Source: Leishmania donovani
Taxonomy: Eukaryota > Euglenozoa > Kinetoplastea > Trypanosomatida > Trypanosomatidae
NCBI RefSeq assembly: GCF_000227135.1
Contig: NC_018241.1
Span: forward strand, 1 to 64,000
DNA: 64,000 nt
Direction of reading: 5' to 3'
Part shown: piece after piece, positions 19,403 to 30,076 of the stretch
Layout: every line of letters starts with the position of its first letter
Position numbering within the stretch: the first letter of the stretch is position 1
Translations under genes and position numbers: made by a program
Notes under the pieces: model-generated
Told to the model about the DNA's origin: nothing
Database searches by the model: none
The model's input: only the letters and a program-made list of their open reading frames with translations

Positions 19403-19850
19403 TTTAGTCGAGCCTCTTGTTGGCTGCATTTTCACCTTGTTTTCATTATTGAGCCTGCTTCCCCTCTTTATTGATCTTTCTGAGCGGCGCATGGCTGTTC
19501 AGTAAAAAATAACACACCAGAACGGCTCCCTGGTAAGAAGGCTCTAGTGTACCCCTCCACCCTCGAGGGTGTCGTCATTCAAGTGAACTTGGACACCAGC
19601 GCTGAGTAAATGGAACAGCAACAACAACGTTCACATGCGACAGCTGCAGTGACTCGCTCGCTTCTATGTCCACGGCCACCAGCACCGCGCACCGCCGCAG
19701 CTCTTTCCAGCTCTCTCTCTTTTTCCTCCATGCCTCTCTCTCTCACTGGTTCCAAAGGAGCGCAGCGCCCCCCCCCCTTTCGCCTGCTCTGTGCGCGCAC
19801 GCGCGTGTCCACAAGGAGCAGGAGCAGACGCAAGTAGTCGGTCCGCACTC
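19403..19850. other. Intergenic spacer
   Basis: No gene seen. A long pyrimidine-rich stretch (about 19690-19790, TCTCTCTTTTTCC and a C9 run) precedes the next gene. Confidence 0.5.
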
Positions 19851-20714
19851 ATGTACCGCTTGACGCGCACCACCACCATGCTTCGTCAATTCGTGGTGCC
19901 AGTGCGTCAGACGACGCAGAGGGCAGGATTGCCTACGCCACCGTTATTTGGTGTGCAGAAATGCTCTGTGAACATGAATCGCAGCGTGCAGACGCGGTGG
20001 GAGATTGATAGCCAGACCGCCTCGCAGAAGCGCACTGAATACGACTTTGACAAAGAGCAGTGGATGAAACAGATGCGGTTTGCCTCTATGGACTGCATCA
20101 TGGACCCCGACATCACGCCCATCCGCTACACCTCCGTCGGAGGAGTGAAGAAGGCGCTCCGGCGCTTCGTGACCATGCGCAAGCTGATGGACCGTCGCCC
20201 GGACTTCGACCCTGTACAGCTGAAGGAGCTGTTCATCCAGTTCAAGACGCTCTCCCATGAGAAGAGCCCGGACTGCTTCAAAACGCTGCAGCGCATCACG
20301 ACGCACGGAGAGGCGGACCGAATCCTTAAAGAGATCAAGGGACGCATGAACGAGGACTTTGCCAAGAAGAGCTGGAGGTCGTTGAAGCAGCAAGGAGCGA
20401 AGAGCACGTACGAGATGGAGGTGGACTCATTCGACCTGGTGACATGCTACATGGGGCAGATGTCGCAAGAGGACTGGCTTCAAATCACGTACCGCTGCGA
20501 GTTCCGCCAGCGCGCGAGCAAGGAGTATGACTGGGAGACGATGATGGAGTACCCGGTGTTTGAGGTGAGACTCGGAGACGGTGTCAAGGCGCCCAACACC
20601 CACCCCTTCATCGTTGTGGGGGTGCTCAAGAAGGACGGCACCCGCTACGGCAAAGACTCACAAGACGCCGCCGACCTTCGCAAGCAGTTCGACCGCACAG
20701 GGCGGTGGTTCTGA
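19851..20714 (+). CDS. Tim44/mL45-like mitochondrial protein
   Basis: A 287-residue protein with a basic, hydroxylated N-terminus (MYRLTRTTTMLRQFVVPVRQ) typical of mitochondrial import. The C-terminal 110 residues resemble the Tim44-like domain as found in mitoribosomal mL45: strand patterns LQITYRCEFRQR and MEYPVFEVRLGDG, then HPFIVVGVLKKDG. The middle is charged and helical. The family match is by eye and moderate; a mitoribosomal or import-motor role is inference. A second start at MLRQF (19878) would also give a targeting peptide. Confidence 0.7.
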   Translation: MYRLTRTTTMLRQFVVPVRQTTQRAGLPTPPLFGVQKCSVNMNRSVQTRWEIDSQTASQKRTEYDFDKEQWMKQMRFASMDCIMDPDITPIRYTSVGGVKKALRRFVTMRKLMDRRPDFDPVQLKELFIQFKTLSHEKSPDCFKTLQRITTHGEADRILKEIKGRMNEDFAKKSWRSLKQQGAKSTYEMEVDSFDLVTCYMGQMSQEDWLQITYRCEFRQRASKEYDWETMMEYPVFEVRLGDGVKAPNTHPFIVVGVLKKDGTRYGKDSQDAADLRKQFDRTGRWF

Positions 20715-21331
20715 CACACCGATGAGTGCAACGGATGCACCATCCTTTTTCTTTCGTGTGTGTGCGCTTCCTTTCTGCAGTCGTTGGACATGCGCATACG
20801 CCCACTGTGAGCCGATTTCTCGACGCTCATGTTGTCTTTTGTATGTCGCTGTGTGTGGGTGTGTGTGTTGGAGCGGTACTGTTGTCTCACAGTTCCAGCT
20901 GCGGATCGTGCTTCGCTACGTAGCTTTTGTCGCTAAAGTTGAACAGACACGCAAGTTTGTGTACAGGAAGTAGTGGCAAAGACAGAAATAGGTGAGGGGG
21001 TCCCGCTGAGCCCGCACCTCGTCTTCACGATCTCATGCAACAACACCGAGAGGCTTTGAATGCCGACTGTCTATGAGCATTCTCCAGCAGGCGCCGAAGA
21101 AGTGCTGCCCTTCCTCCTCCTTCCCTTCCTCTCGCCTCTCTCCTACTCCTGTCACGCGCTTCAGCCCGCGCTTGCTCCTTACCCCCGCATGCGGTTTCCC
21201 TTGTGTAAACGTCGTCTCTGCGCGTCGCTTGCGGTCTCATCGCCTTCAGGTGTGTGATGGGGGGGGGGGAGTGACGCCACTCTGCATTAGAGCAGCACGC
21301 GTTGCGTGTGTTTGCAGCAGTAGAAGGAAAC
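20715..21331. other. Intergenic spacer
   Basis: No gene seen. Pyrimidine-rich at 21100-21180; a G9 run at about 21260-21269. Confidence 0.5.
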
Positions 21332-22486
21332 ATGGACCGACTTGCAGGAAGTTTCCTGAGCAACGGCGACGTCGCCAACGCCTCGTCCCTGTACAACTCA
21401 TTAGAAAAGCTGAACCCAACCAGGTACAGTCGCATGGCACGCATCTGCCGTGTGCTCCTCAACCCGCAAGGGGTGCCGCTGCCGCATCGCCATCGCGACA
21501 TCTGCGAAGCGCTTCTAGATCCTCTCGTGCCGCCAGAAGTGCTCCTTCGCGACTCTGCGGAGAATGTGCAGAAGTCGTTTCAACGCCTGGCCGTATGCGC
21601 GCATCCCGACAAGAACCCAAACCCGAGCGCCAACGAAGCTTTTCTTAGACTAACAATGATGAAGGACAAGGCGCTGGAGCTGCTGCGCGATGGGGTGGAG
21701 CGAAAGTGCGATGGAGCAACTGAGGCCCCTCCTGGCAAGGCGGCAGCCTCGAATGGACGCAAGGGCAAGCCCAAGATGCAGAATTCTGGCCCTGCGGTGC
21801 CCACCGTAGCTCACAGACGGCGGCCGTTGAGACCGGGGGTTCCTCTACCCGAAGCCGCCGCTGCAGTTACTTCCGACACCACCGCCGCCGCGGTCTCCTC
21901 CAAGATCTCCCAACTGCGAAGGACCAAAATCACGCTGAACGCCCTGAAGCGAAAGGATATCGCGGATGATTTCGAAATCTTCAGCGCCACGCAGCGCACC
22001 ACGGCGGTGCAGTCGGAGGTGAGTCACAGCGACGTGGAGGAGGATAACCTCGCCACCACAGTGCCGGTAATGTCCACGAAGGAGAGAGCGCGGCGCGCGA
22101 ATCGTGGGCGATCGCAGTCCAGCGCTCCACAGGAGAGGACGAAGACTCTGCCTCGTGCGTCGTCGCCCAACACGAACCCATTGCTGTCCAGCAGCCTCTA
22201 TGACGCGATGCCGGTGCCCTCACACAAGCCGCTGTCCCCATCGCCTCAGACGTTAGAAGATCCCACCGGGAGTGTCAAGAGCAGCGGTGCTGGTGATCGC
22301 GATGCGTCAGCCCTCTACTCACCATCCATCCCTACCGCCGCCATCTCCGCTGACAGTGATGCGATCCGGCGGCAGATTGATGAAGCATGTCTTCGTTTGC
22401 GAGAGATGCGCCTGCAGCACACCACGGTGCACCTCGATCTCGACCTTAGCTTTGAAGCGTACGAGCGCAGCAAGCAGCCACAGTGA
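21332..22486 (+). CDS. J-domain protein with low-complexity tail
   Basis: A 384-residue protein. An N-terminal helical region (residues 1-60) leads to a divergent J domain at about 55-120. Its HPD tripeptide (VCAHPDKNPNPSANEAF) and the following helix (LTMMKDKALELL) are intact, so Hsp70 stimulation is possible. The rest is Ala/Pro/Ser/Thr-rich and probably disordered, with a short helix at the C-terminus (IRRQIDEACLRLREMRLQ). No zinc-finger or client-binding domain is seen, making it a type III J protein. ATG 21332 is the first ATG after an AG (GCAGCAG near 21320). Confidence 0.8.
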   Translation: MDRLAGSFLSNGDVANASSLYNSLEKLNPTRYSRMARICRVLLNPQGVPLPHRHRDICEALLDPLVPPEVLLRDSAENVQKSFQRLAVCAHPDKNPNPSANEAFLRLTMMKDKALELLRDGVERKCDGATEAPPGKAAASNGRKGKPKMQNSGPAVPTVAHRRRPLRPGVPLPEAAAAVTSDTTAAAVSSKISQLRRTKITLNALKRKDIADDFEIFSATQRTTAVQSEVSHSDVEEDNLATTVPVMSTKERARRANRGRSQSSAPQERTKTLPRASSPNTNPLLSSSLYDAMPVPSHKPLSPSPQTLEDPTGSVKSSGAGDRDASALYSPSIPTAAISADSDAIRRQIDEACLRLREMRLQHTTVHLDLDLSFEAYERSKQPQ

Positions 22487-23648
22487 GCGGATATGTTACG
22501 CCGGCTCGATTTTCTCAGTCGCGTGTACTCGGGGGGGGGACGTAGAGGTGACAACTAGATCGCAACGGTTGTAGCTACAAGTATGCGTGAGACTGCCTCA
22601 GAGCAGGCGATATGGAAGACTTATGGCGATGGAGGGCCGCAGGAGATGCAGAGGGCACACGGGTACCTTCTTGATGTAAGTAGCCTTCCTTTTTCTCTCA
22701 CGAGAAGAGAGCAGACAACAACAAAGAGAGAGATCACCGGCACAACCGAACACACCAATCACTTAACAGTCAAACACGTGCGGTCATGTATCCTGTGAAA
22801 CCTCATGGAAAGAGAGCAGGGATAACGATGGCAACGACTAGCTACACCCGCACACACACACACACACACGAGAGAAGCAGCCTCATGTTATGCATTCGAG
22901 AATATATATATGCATTTATGTATAGATGTATGCATATGTATGTATATACTTATGTTCGGCTCCTCAGCTCTCTCTCTCTCCTTTACTGCTCTCGTGTTCA
23001 TGTTCGCTCACACGCACACGCCTGGTGTGAGTGTGCATGGGGCATGCTGCTCTGTTGTTTTTATCTGTATATCTTGCTTTCCCCACTGATGGCTGGCGTC
23101 TACCTTCGCCACTCACAGCGTCTGTCGGTGGGCAGGGGGGTTGCAACGGAAGAGAGGAGTGGGCGAATTCGGGGCGTCGAGAGGGGCAGTGGCGAATTCG
23201 CTCCATCCTTCGCTCCCGCCGCTTCCAAGGCGCATTCCTCATAAACTCTCATTCATTCGCCTTGAAAAGGTCACCTTTGCTCCACAGTGTGCTAACAAAA
23301 TGCCCTGACATCCGCATCAAAGTATCCCTCCCCCTCCCCTCGCGGGAACGCAGAGTGGACTTGGCTGCAGCAGCTGTCACAGAAGTGCAGTCCTCTCAGC
23401 ATGCGTGTATGTGTGCGTATTGCACCGGCAAGTCACTCAGCTGCTCAAGAGTGTTGCCTGCCTCTATGTCACTGTGTCTTTCACCTCTGTGTTTCCTCTC
23501 TCTCCTTTTCGCTTGGTGCACATGCGGCGTTGCGTGTGCTGTGACGGCCTTGGATATGTGTGTGATGAACGGCACTCCTTTTTTGTTTTTTGTTTGGTTC
23601 TTGTGCCTTTCCACGTCCCTGCCAGGACATCTTGGACCGAGAAGAAGG
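22487..23648. other. Intergenic region
   Basis: About 1.2 kb without a supported gene. Contains a short CA repeat (near 22852-22869) and TA/TG-rich sequence with repeated TATGTAT words at 22900-22950. The frame open through the end of this region is not used, because the splice acceptor at 23625 excludes it. Confidence 0.6.
23580..23625 (+). promoter_or_regulatory. Spliced-leader acceptor for the CH-domain gene
   Basis: A T-rich tract (TTTTTTGTTTTTTGTTTGG) and a C/T run end in CCTGCCAG at 23625, 23 bases before the ATG at 23649. It argues against the much longer open frame upstream. Confidence 0.65.
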
Positions 23649-26600
23649 ATGCCCTCGATGAGCGCGTCGAGGCAGGCGTCAAAAGTCTCCGCCACCGCAA
23701 GAGCCACGAAGTTCTCAGCAATTCGGAAGCTGCCCACTGCAAAGCAAAGTACCTCCGCAGTGGCGGCGGCTCATACAAGCAGTGACGAGCCGAGGCGCCC
23801 GGCACTCATCAGCTTCGACGTTGACGCCACCATCGATACAGTGAACTCATTGCACGAAGAGCAGCACCGCGTAAGCGAGGAGGACGTCACGGACAAACGA
23901 ATCGGCCGCTACCACTATGCGCAGCTTGTTGCACGCCTGAATGAGCAACGCAGTCTATACCAATCTACCGCTGTGTTTGTGGAAACAATGCTGAAGGAGG
24001 TCAATCACTCCACCGAAGCCAGCGTTGCGATGAAAGCGTCGGCAGCTACATGGGGTCTCAAGCTCCTGGCTAAGCACGCTGGCTACGGCGCCATTAACAC
24101 GGTTCTCGAATCGCTTTTGCCGGCTCTGTACTGCGAGTACAGCCCGGAGAAGCTGTGCAGGGCACCCCCCGCCGTGGAGCTGCAGGTGCGGAGGCCGGAC
24201 GTGCTCATGGACAACCCGTATTTCACACATTCCATGTTCGTGGATGAGGTACAGGTGGACAAGAGATCTGCTACCAAGCTTCAAAAGTCGCTGGAGGCAG
24301 CGTTGCGTGCGAACGACCAGCGCAGAAGCATTGTGTGTCACCTTATTGAGCGCCAACGGAAGCAGCAACTTGAGGTCGTCTTCCGCTGCTGGCGCCACCA
24401 TGTACGCCAACAGCACCTTCTGCGCATGATGGGCGACAACACAGCGAAGCAGTGGGCAGATGAGATGTCGAGGCTGCGTGTGCAGGCAGTCTTTTACCAC
24501 TGGAAGCTACTTGTAGAACGATCGCGAAGTACGTACCTGACAGAGAGACTGCACGAAGCCGCGTTTCAGCTGGAAAACGCAAAGAATCAGTTTCAGCTGC
24601 AGTGCTACCGCGCTGATCGCCTGGTGCGAACGGCAAAAGAGGCGACGGAAGAGATGGAGCGAGTGTCGCAGATCAACGAGGACCTTCAGCGGCAAGTGGA
24701 TGAGTTGAAGGAAGAGCAGGTGCGCAAGGAGAGAGAGTACAAAGAGAAGCTAACGCGAAACGTGACGCAGGTGCTGAAGCTGCTGGAAACCTACGACGCG
24801 CTGGCGCGCGTATTGCTGCATTCGAAGCAAGCGGAAGAGTATTTTATGCCAGAGAAGCCGCTTTTAGCTCGACAATCTCAGAGTGGTGACGGCGGTGAGG
24901 AAGCATCGGAAAATGAAGGTCAGTTGCTTGAGGTGAACGCTGTCGCGGAGGCGAGCTGGGAGAGTCCGTCCGGCTCAGCGCTGCAGTGGCTGCGGCAGTG
25001 GTGTGATGGGGTGCTGGGGCAAGCCAGCGGTCGTACGGAACCATTCAAGCCGATTCGCTCCTTCGGCGCCGACTTTTCGAACGGCGAGCGCTACCTCTAC
25101 ATTTTTCAGCACGTATTCCCCGAGGTGGTCCCGACGGTGCTCCAGATTCACGACATGGACGTCGAGTCGCGGCTGCGCCGCATTCGCGGCTACGTCGCTG
25201 ACTGTGGCCTTCGCTACCGGCTGGTGCCATCGGACCTCATGAATCAGCGGGAGGATCTGCTTGTGTGCTCCCTGAGCGAGCTCTACCAGCAGCACCTGCT
25301 ACGTAAGTGGGACCAGATGGTGTCGCGGTCGATGACGGAGCTGAACGCGCTTAGGGAGGGTGACATGAAAGAAGCCCTGCTTGGGTGCACGGCCTCATCA
25401 TCAACGGAGGATGTCGCAGACGTTCCAGCCGAGCAGCTGGACGAGGCCGCAGTGAGGGCGCACGTTAGCGACTATGTCGAGCGAGTGAAGGCCATGAGCG
25501 AAGAGTTCAGAACGTCACTCGCAGTGGAAAACGAGGTAGTGAAGGCCAGTACCGCTATTGCGGTGCAGGAGGCGCGCCTCGGCGGCGAGCGTCTCCAGGG
25601 GACGCCTATCCCGCTCGTGGATGAGGCGGAACGGTGCGCGTTCTGGAAGCTGCCGGCCGGCGCGTTGGATGACCTGCGCGGAGCTAAGAAGCTCAACTCC
25701 GAGGAGAGGATGTGGAACCTAATCGTGACGCAAACGCTCCCGGAGGTGCTGCAGGCGCACGTCGACACAACGTCACGCCTCTTCTACCTCTTCGCTGGAG
25801 AGAACGCCAAGTCGCTCTCGGAGGTGGCGTTTTGGCGCCTTGTCGAGTGCAGTGGCATATTGGTTGGTGGTATGGAAGTTCCCATGGATTGGATAGCGAG
25901 GCAGTACGACCACGTCGTGACGCCACAACTTGACGCAGCGCTAAGGGCGGTGGCGCGCAATCAGAGCGAGATGAGTGTTCAGAAGCTGCGCCAGGTCGCC
26001 TACCAAGAAATGGACATCCGCAGCGCAACACCACAGCAGTTCGTCGAGCTGCTTGTGCGACTGGCCATGGCGTCGGAGAAGGGTAAGTACGGTCTCGTCG
26101 AAGGCACGCGCCGCCTACTGCAGGGGCTGCAGCTACTCAACAATGAAATCTCTCCGGTGGCTCGCGCGCTGCACGAGCCGGAAGCGCAGCATGTGTTGCG
26201 CTTTTTCAACGAGGATCTGTTTCGCGTGTACCTCTTCTATGTGAAAAAGCAGGAGTCCTCGCGCAACACGCAGGACGCGTCGATGGCCACCCAGTTCGGA
26301 GGCCGCTTTGCCTCGCAGATGTCGATCACAATGTTCCTCACCATGCTGGAAGACTGCCGATTCCTCCTCGACGGCAGCGGGCGGAGAAACTCTTCGATAG
26401 GCGTCTCAGCTGATTTCACGCGGCCGCTCTTCTTCATCAACGCTGCGCAAGTGCGCAAAGTGGTCTCCGCGCTGGGGAGTTTTTGCAAGGGCGCCATGAG
26501 CGGTGGGCTCTCGTTTAACCTCTTTGTGGATACGCTCGCGGTGCTGGCTCACCACTGGTGCCCTGATCCGCTCGTGCCGGAGCCGCGGCGACTCGCTGGC

Positions 26601-26747
26601 TTCCTTGCCCACACGGTGCAGCAGCTGAGTGCGCGCCACATCAACTCCACGTTACTCCTGGGTACCGTTCCGTCAATTAGGTTGGAGGGGCCCAGGAACG
26701 TCGACTTCTCGCAGGAGGCACGCCCATCAGTCGGCACCGTCGCCTAA
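23649..26747 (+). CDS. Calponin-homology and coiled-coil cytoskeletal protein
   Basis: A 1032-residue protein. After a Ser/Ala-rich head, residues about 230-300 hold two tryptophan repeats (VVFRCWRHHVRQQ and AVFYHWKLLVERS) resembling SFI1/centrin-binding units. A coiled coil follows at about 300-395. A fimbrin-like calponin-homology domain lies near 444-550: WLRQWCDGVL, IRSFGADFSNGERYLYIF, then LVPSDLMNQREDLLVCSLSEL. More helices fill the rest, with no further recognised domain. This suits a microtubule or axoneme/basal-body protein, but the location is inferred. The start is fixed by the acceptor at 23625. Confidence 0.82.
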   Translation: MPSMSASRQASKVSATARATKFSAIRKLPTAKQSTSAVAAAHTSSDEPRRPALISFDVDATIDTVNSLHEEQHRVSEEDVTDKRIGRYHYAQLVARLNEQRSLYQSTAVFVETMLKEVNHSTEASVAMKASAATWGLKLLAKHAGYGAINTVLESLLPALYCEYSPEKLCRAPPAVELQVRRPDVLMDNPYFTHSMFVDEVQVDKRSATKLQKSLEAALRANDQRRSIVCHLIERQRKQQLEVVFRCWRHHVRQQHLLRMMGDNTAKQWADEMSRLRVQAVFYHWKLLVERSRSTYLTERLHEAAFQLENAKNQFQLQCYRADRLVRTAKEATEEMERVSQINEDLQRQVDELKEEQVRKEREYKEKLTRNVTQVLKLLETYDALARVLLHSKQAEEYFMPEKPLLARQSQSGDGGEEASENEGQLLEVNAVAEASWESPSGSALQWLRQWCDGVLGQASGRTEPFKPIRSFGADFSNGERYLYIFQHVFPEVVPTVLQIHDMDVESRLRRIRGYVADCGLRYRLVPSDLMNQREDLLVCSLSELYQQHLLRKWDQMVSRSMTELNALREGDMKEALLGCTASSSTEDVADVPAEQLDEAAVRAHVSDYVERVKAMSEEFRTSLAVENEVVKASTAIAVQEARLGGERLQGTPIPLVDEAERCAFWKLPAGALDDLRGAKKLNSEERMWNLIVTQTLPEVLQAHVDTTSRLFYLFAGENAKSLSEVAFWRLVECSGILVGGMEVPMDWIARQYDHVVTPQLDAALRAVARNQSEMSVQKLRQVAYQEMDIRSATPQQFVELLVRLAMASEKGKYGLVEGTRRLLQGLQLLNNEISPVARALHEPEAQHVLRFFNEDLFRVYLFYVKKQESSRNTQDASMATQFGGRFASQMSITMFLTMLEDCRFLLDGSGRRNSSIGVSADFTRPLFFINAAQVRKVVSALGSFCKGAMSGGLSFNLFVDTLAVLAHHWCPDPLVPEPRRLAGFLAHTVQQLSARHINSTLLLGTVPSIRLEGPRNVDFSQEARPSVGTVA

Positions 26748-27709
26748 CCGCTAGGAAACGACGTTGTGCTGCGCTGGAAGTGGACACTGGGACGAGAAAG
26801 AGGGGCAAAGGACAGCGACGGAGGTACGTGGTACTGGCGCCATCATTCTCGTCCCTGCGTCAAGTAGATCTGCCGGCATCCTGTGCACGTGTCTGTGTGT
26901 TTCCAAAGGCTCAATCTCTCCGCTCGCCTCTATCCAATGGCCCCCCCCCCTCCCTCTCCCTTGCGAGCACGTCGCTCGTGTGTACACTTTCGAGCCCTCC
27001 TCTCTGTTTGTCCATGTACATATCAAGGCCGTGCCGTTCATCCCCCCCCCATCATTCCCCATAGTCGTCTCCTCGACGACATCCACGGAGCGTAAGTGCT
27101 GATGTGCGTGCATGTGTCCATGTACTCGCTGCAGTGTGCTGCGGCTGCGCATTGGGGAACTCAAAGTAGCTGACGGCGGCGCCACTCATGGGGCCCTCAG
27201 GCGCACCTCAGATCCTCGCTGGCCCTCTTCCCCACCTGCACACGCTCCAGCGGCCTCCTCTTTTGTGTTCGTCGGAGGCACCCTCACCTCCCTAGTTCCC
27301 GAGAAGTGTGAAAAGGGAAAAGGGAGGCTGCAGTGCCTCCTCCCGTCCCGAATTCGGCCATCCAGTGTAGTCCATTCCTCCACCGTTCCACACGGCGGTG
27401 GCCTTGGGCCGCCTGATTGGTCTGCGCAATACAGCAGGCAGAGTCGTTGCTCTTGAGTCTTTGTCACTCCGCTTCCTCATTCCCCGCTACTCTTTCCCTG
27501 CTCGTCCTTTTTCCCGACTGGTTGCGCTCTCCCCTTCCCTCGCCTCCACTGCTGCGGCATCACCTGGCAGGTGCACGAGGCTGAATCTGGATGGGAGCTG
27601 TTGCGACGGTGCCGACGTCCTCGGACGCAAGCTTCTTCCCTTTTTTTCCCGTTGCTTGTGGGTGCCAAGGGCAGAGCCGCTCTGTCTACTGTCTCTTGTT
27701 GCCCTGCTC
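26748..27709. other. Intergenic region
   Basis: No supported gene. C-runs at 26940-26951 and 27042-27050 belong to pyrimidine-rich spacer. An open frame runs from 27398 into the next gene without a convincing ATG. Confidence 0.5.
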
Positions 27710-29281
27710 ATGTGGAACAGGCCAACCTACGCCATCGTGCGTGCCCGGCGCGATAGCGTGGTTCGAACTTTCTCTGCGTGCGGGACTTCGTTGGCGTCGC
27801 CTCAGCGTCGTTTTTCGTCGTGGTTCGAAGAGCAGCCCGGCGGTGGTCAGCGCAACGTAGAAGACAAGGCTGTCGCCGCATTTGCCGTCAACGCTGACAG
27901 GCTGGAGAAGGGCAAGACGATCATCAACAAGAAGGCGCATGGAATTCCTTTCCACATATCTGATGCTGAGGCGGTCGACAATGTGTGCCGCCACCACGGG
28001 ACTGCGGTTGAGATTCACAGTGTGGAACGCTTTCTCATGCCGTTCTGGCTCACAGAGACGTCTGCCGCTGGCACCTTCAAGGCGGATCTCCTCCAGCACG
28101 ATCGAATGAACATCACCCAGCCGCACTACTTTCTGTGGCTGGAGGGGCCCCGGTACCAGTTCAACTACCCGTTTGGGGAATACATGCCGATGAATCAAGT
28201 CTCCGCGTCCTACCGGGAGCCTCTTGAGGTGGTGGAGCGCTGCCTCACCGGCACCCATGTGCCGTCGATGCTGCTCTCGCGATTTGAGCTGCTGCATGAG
28301 GTGGAAAAGATGGAGCACCGACCCACTGTTATCCCCTTCACCATGTCAACTATCACGGCCCTATCCGTGATAGAGCGGCGCGTCAACCGCCGCGTCGTTT
28401 TGGATCGCATCGACCGCGAACTCCGCAAGTTTCACGGCTCGTTTCTGAAGAGCAACGTGAACGTGACGAGCCTGCAAATGGTGGCGTCAAGTATTCGGCC
28501 TGCGTTCCTGCCACTCTTCAAGCTGACAGTGTCCACCATCTCACACTCGACGCCAGTGCCGGCGTTCATCTGCGGCGCTACCGGCAAGGTGGTAGGGCCG
28601 GTGCTGCACGTGCAGCGCCGGAAGCGGCTGGGGCTGGCGGCCGCCGCGGCTGTTGGTACGCTGCTGAGCGTTGCGCCTCTCGTGGAGCCCGGGGTGGCCA
28701 CGGCCGCTGCGTTGGCGGTTGTGGCCTCCTCTGGCTTTGTGCAGCAGGCTGTGCAGCGGGCGCGCTTTGTGCGGGAGCAGGCGCACCAGATGGCGCAGCT
28801 AAAGTCCGTCGGCGTGCTGAACCTCGTCGCCGACAGCGCGGGTTATCGCTGGACCCCAGAGGAGGAAGAGAAAGAAGAGTACGAGTACCGCGAGGAGCTG
28901 CGCCGTCAGGCACGCGCGAGGGACGCCTTTGAGCAGCGCGTGAAAGAGGAGGCGGCGCGCGACCGAGCCCGAGCCCATGGCACTCACTTCGACCCGAAGA
29001 GCCGCCGCCGCACCGACTTGACGGATGTGGACCCACGCGGCTACTACGAGCTTCTCGGGCTGAAGGGGAAAGAGTTCTCTGCCACGGCGAAGGACATCAC
29101 GAAGGCGTTCCGTGAGGCGGTGCGGATTCATCACCCGGACGTGCACCCGGAGGGCGAGGCGGAAAACAAGAAGCGCCACATGCAGCGCATCATCGAAGCA
29201 TATAAGATTCTACACAACCCCAAAACGAAGAAGTCTTATGACTCTGGCGAGATGAGCGGCAAGTCGCAAGAGACTTCTTAG
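27710..29281 (+). CDS. Mitochondrial-type protein with C-terminal J domain
   Basis: A 523-residue protein with an arginine-rich, acid-poor N-terminus (MWNRPTYAIVRARRDSVVRT, then RRFSSWF), a likely mitochondrial presequence. A large unknown domain spans about 60-300. An Ala/Val-rich hydrophobic stretch near 307-345 could be one or two membrane segments. A charged coiled region follows, then a J domain at about 445-515: GYYELLGL, HHPDVHPEG with intact HPD, and AYKILHNPKTKKSYD. The layout suggests a membrane-linked mitochondrial Hsp70 co-chaperone; the organelle is inference. The ATG at 27710 starts the targeting-like segment; the upstream frame is low-complexity. Confidence 0.82.
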   Translation: MWNRPTYAIVRARRDSVVRTFSACGTSLASPQRRFSSWFEEQPGGGQRNVEDKAVAAFAVNADRLEKGKTIINKKAHGIPFHISDAEAVDNVCRHHGTAVEIHSVERFLMPFWLTETSAAGTFKADLLQHDRMNITQPHYFLWLEGPRYQFNYPFGEYMPMNQVSASYREPLEVVERCLTGTHVPSMLLSRFELLHEVEKMEHRPTVIPFTMSTITALSVIERRVNRRVVLDRIDRELRKFHGSFLKSNVNVTSLQMVASSIRPAFLPLFKLTVSTISHSTPVPAFICGATGKVVGPVLHVQRRKRLGLAAAAAVGTLLSVAPLVEPGVATAAALAVVASSGFVQQAVQRARFVREQAHQMAQLKSVGVLNLVADSAGYRWTPEEEEKEEYEYREELRRQARARDAFEQRVKEEAARDRARAHGTHFDPKSRRRTDLTDVDPRGYYELLGLKGKEFSATAKDITKAFREAVRIHHPDVHPEGEAENKKRHMQRIIEAYKILHNPKTKKSYDSGEMSGKSQETS

Positions 29282-30076
29282 GTATGAAGTAGGAAGAAGG
29301 GCAACGTTTGGGGCGGGGGGGCTTCATCGATGTGCGTCTTTATTCCAGCACCTGCGCTGAGACCCCCTGAACTGTCGCCTTTCCGCCGGCCCCCCATACC
29401 CGCCACCTTCCCCTTCCTCCCATGCTGCCGGCTGTTCTTTATCTCGCTTTATCATCTTGTTCTCGTATGTGTGTGTGTGTGTGTACGTGCGTTGGCGCAG
29501 TCAAGCTCAGCTATAGGTTGAATAAGTCGCATTTCAGTTTTCGTTCGTGTCGGTGCACCCTCCCCTCCCCTCCTCCTCCTCAGACCGCTTCCTCGATGTC
29601 CTCGTGGACGTGTGAGCAAGGGCGCGACGTGGAGACGTCAGCGCGCACGCATACGGAATAAACAGCCTTCTGCTCTCTTTGGTGGAGGGGACTGTTGATG
29701 TGCGAGAGAGATCATGTCGCTTTTTGATTTTCACTGTGCCGAAGTCGCGCTTCTGAGCGCAGCACAGATGTGGATGCAGGAGGGAGGGGTCCGGACCTTC
29801 GAAACGAAAAAGGCACACCCGCACAAACAGCACAAGTTCTGGCTAACAAGTCTTCTCTTCCCTTCTCATCGCCTCTTCTTTCACGATCCACCACCCCCCC
29901 CCTCGGGTGATGCGTGCGTGTCGGTGTTGTTCTTCTCATCCCTTCCTCTACTGTTGGCGTGAGCCGCTCTTCACCGGTACTGTCACGCGCGCACCCACCC
30001 CAGCGCTGTCGTACACTTCACGACAGCGTCCCCTCGTGCTCTTCCTCTTTGGATCCTCTGCATAATTACTTCCTCG
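29282..30076. other. Intergenic region
   Basis: About 800 bases with no gene seen. Short GT repeat at 29465-29482; pyrimidine-rich runs near 29860-30060 before the next start. Confidence 0.5.

Noticed and set aside
23031..23648. 206-codon N-terminal extension of the CH-domain protein
   Set aside because: A strong splice acceptor at 23625 puts this stretch outside the mature mRNA.
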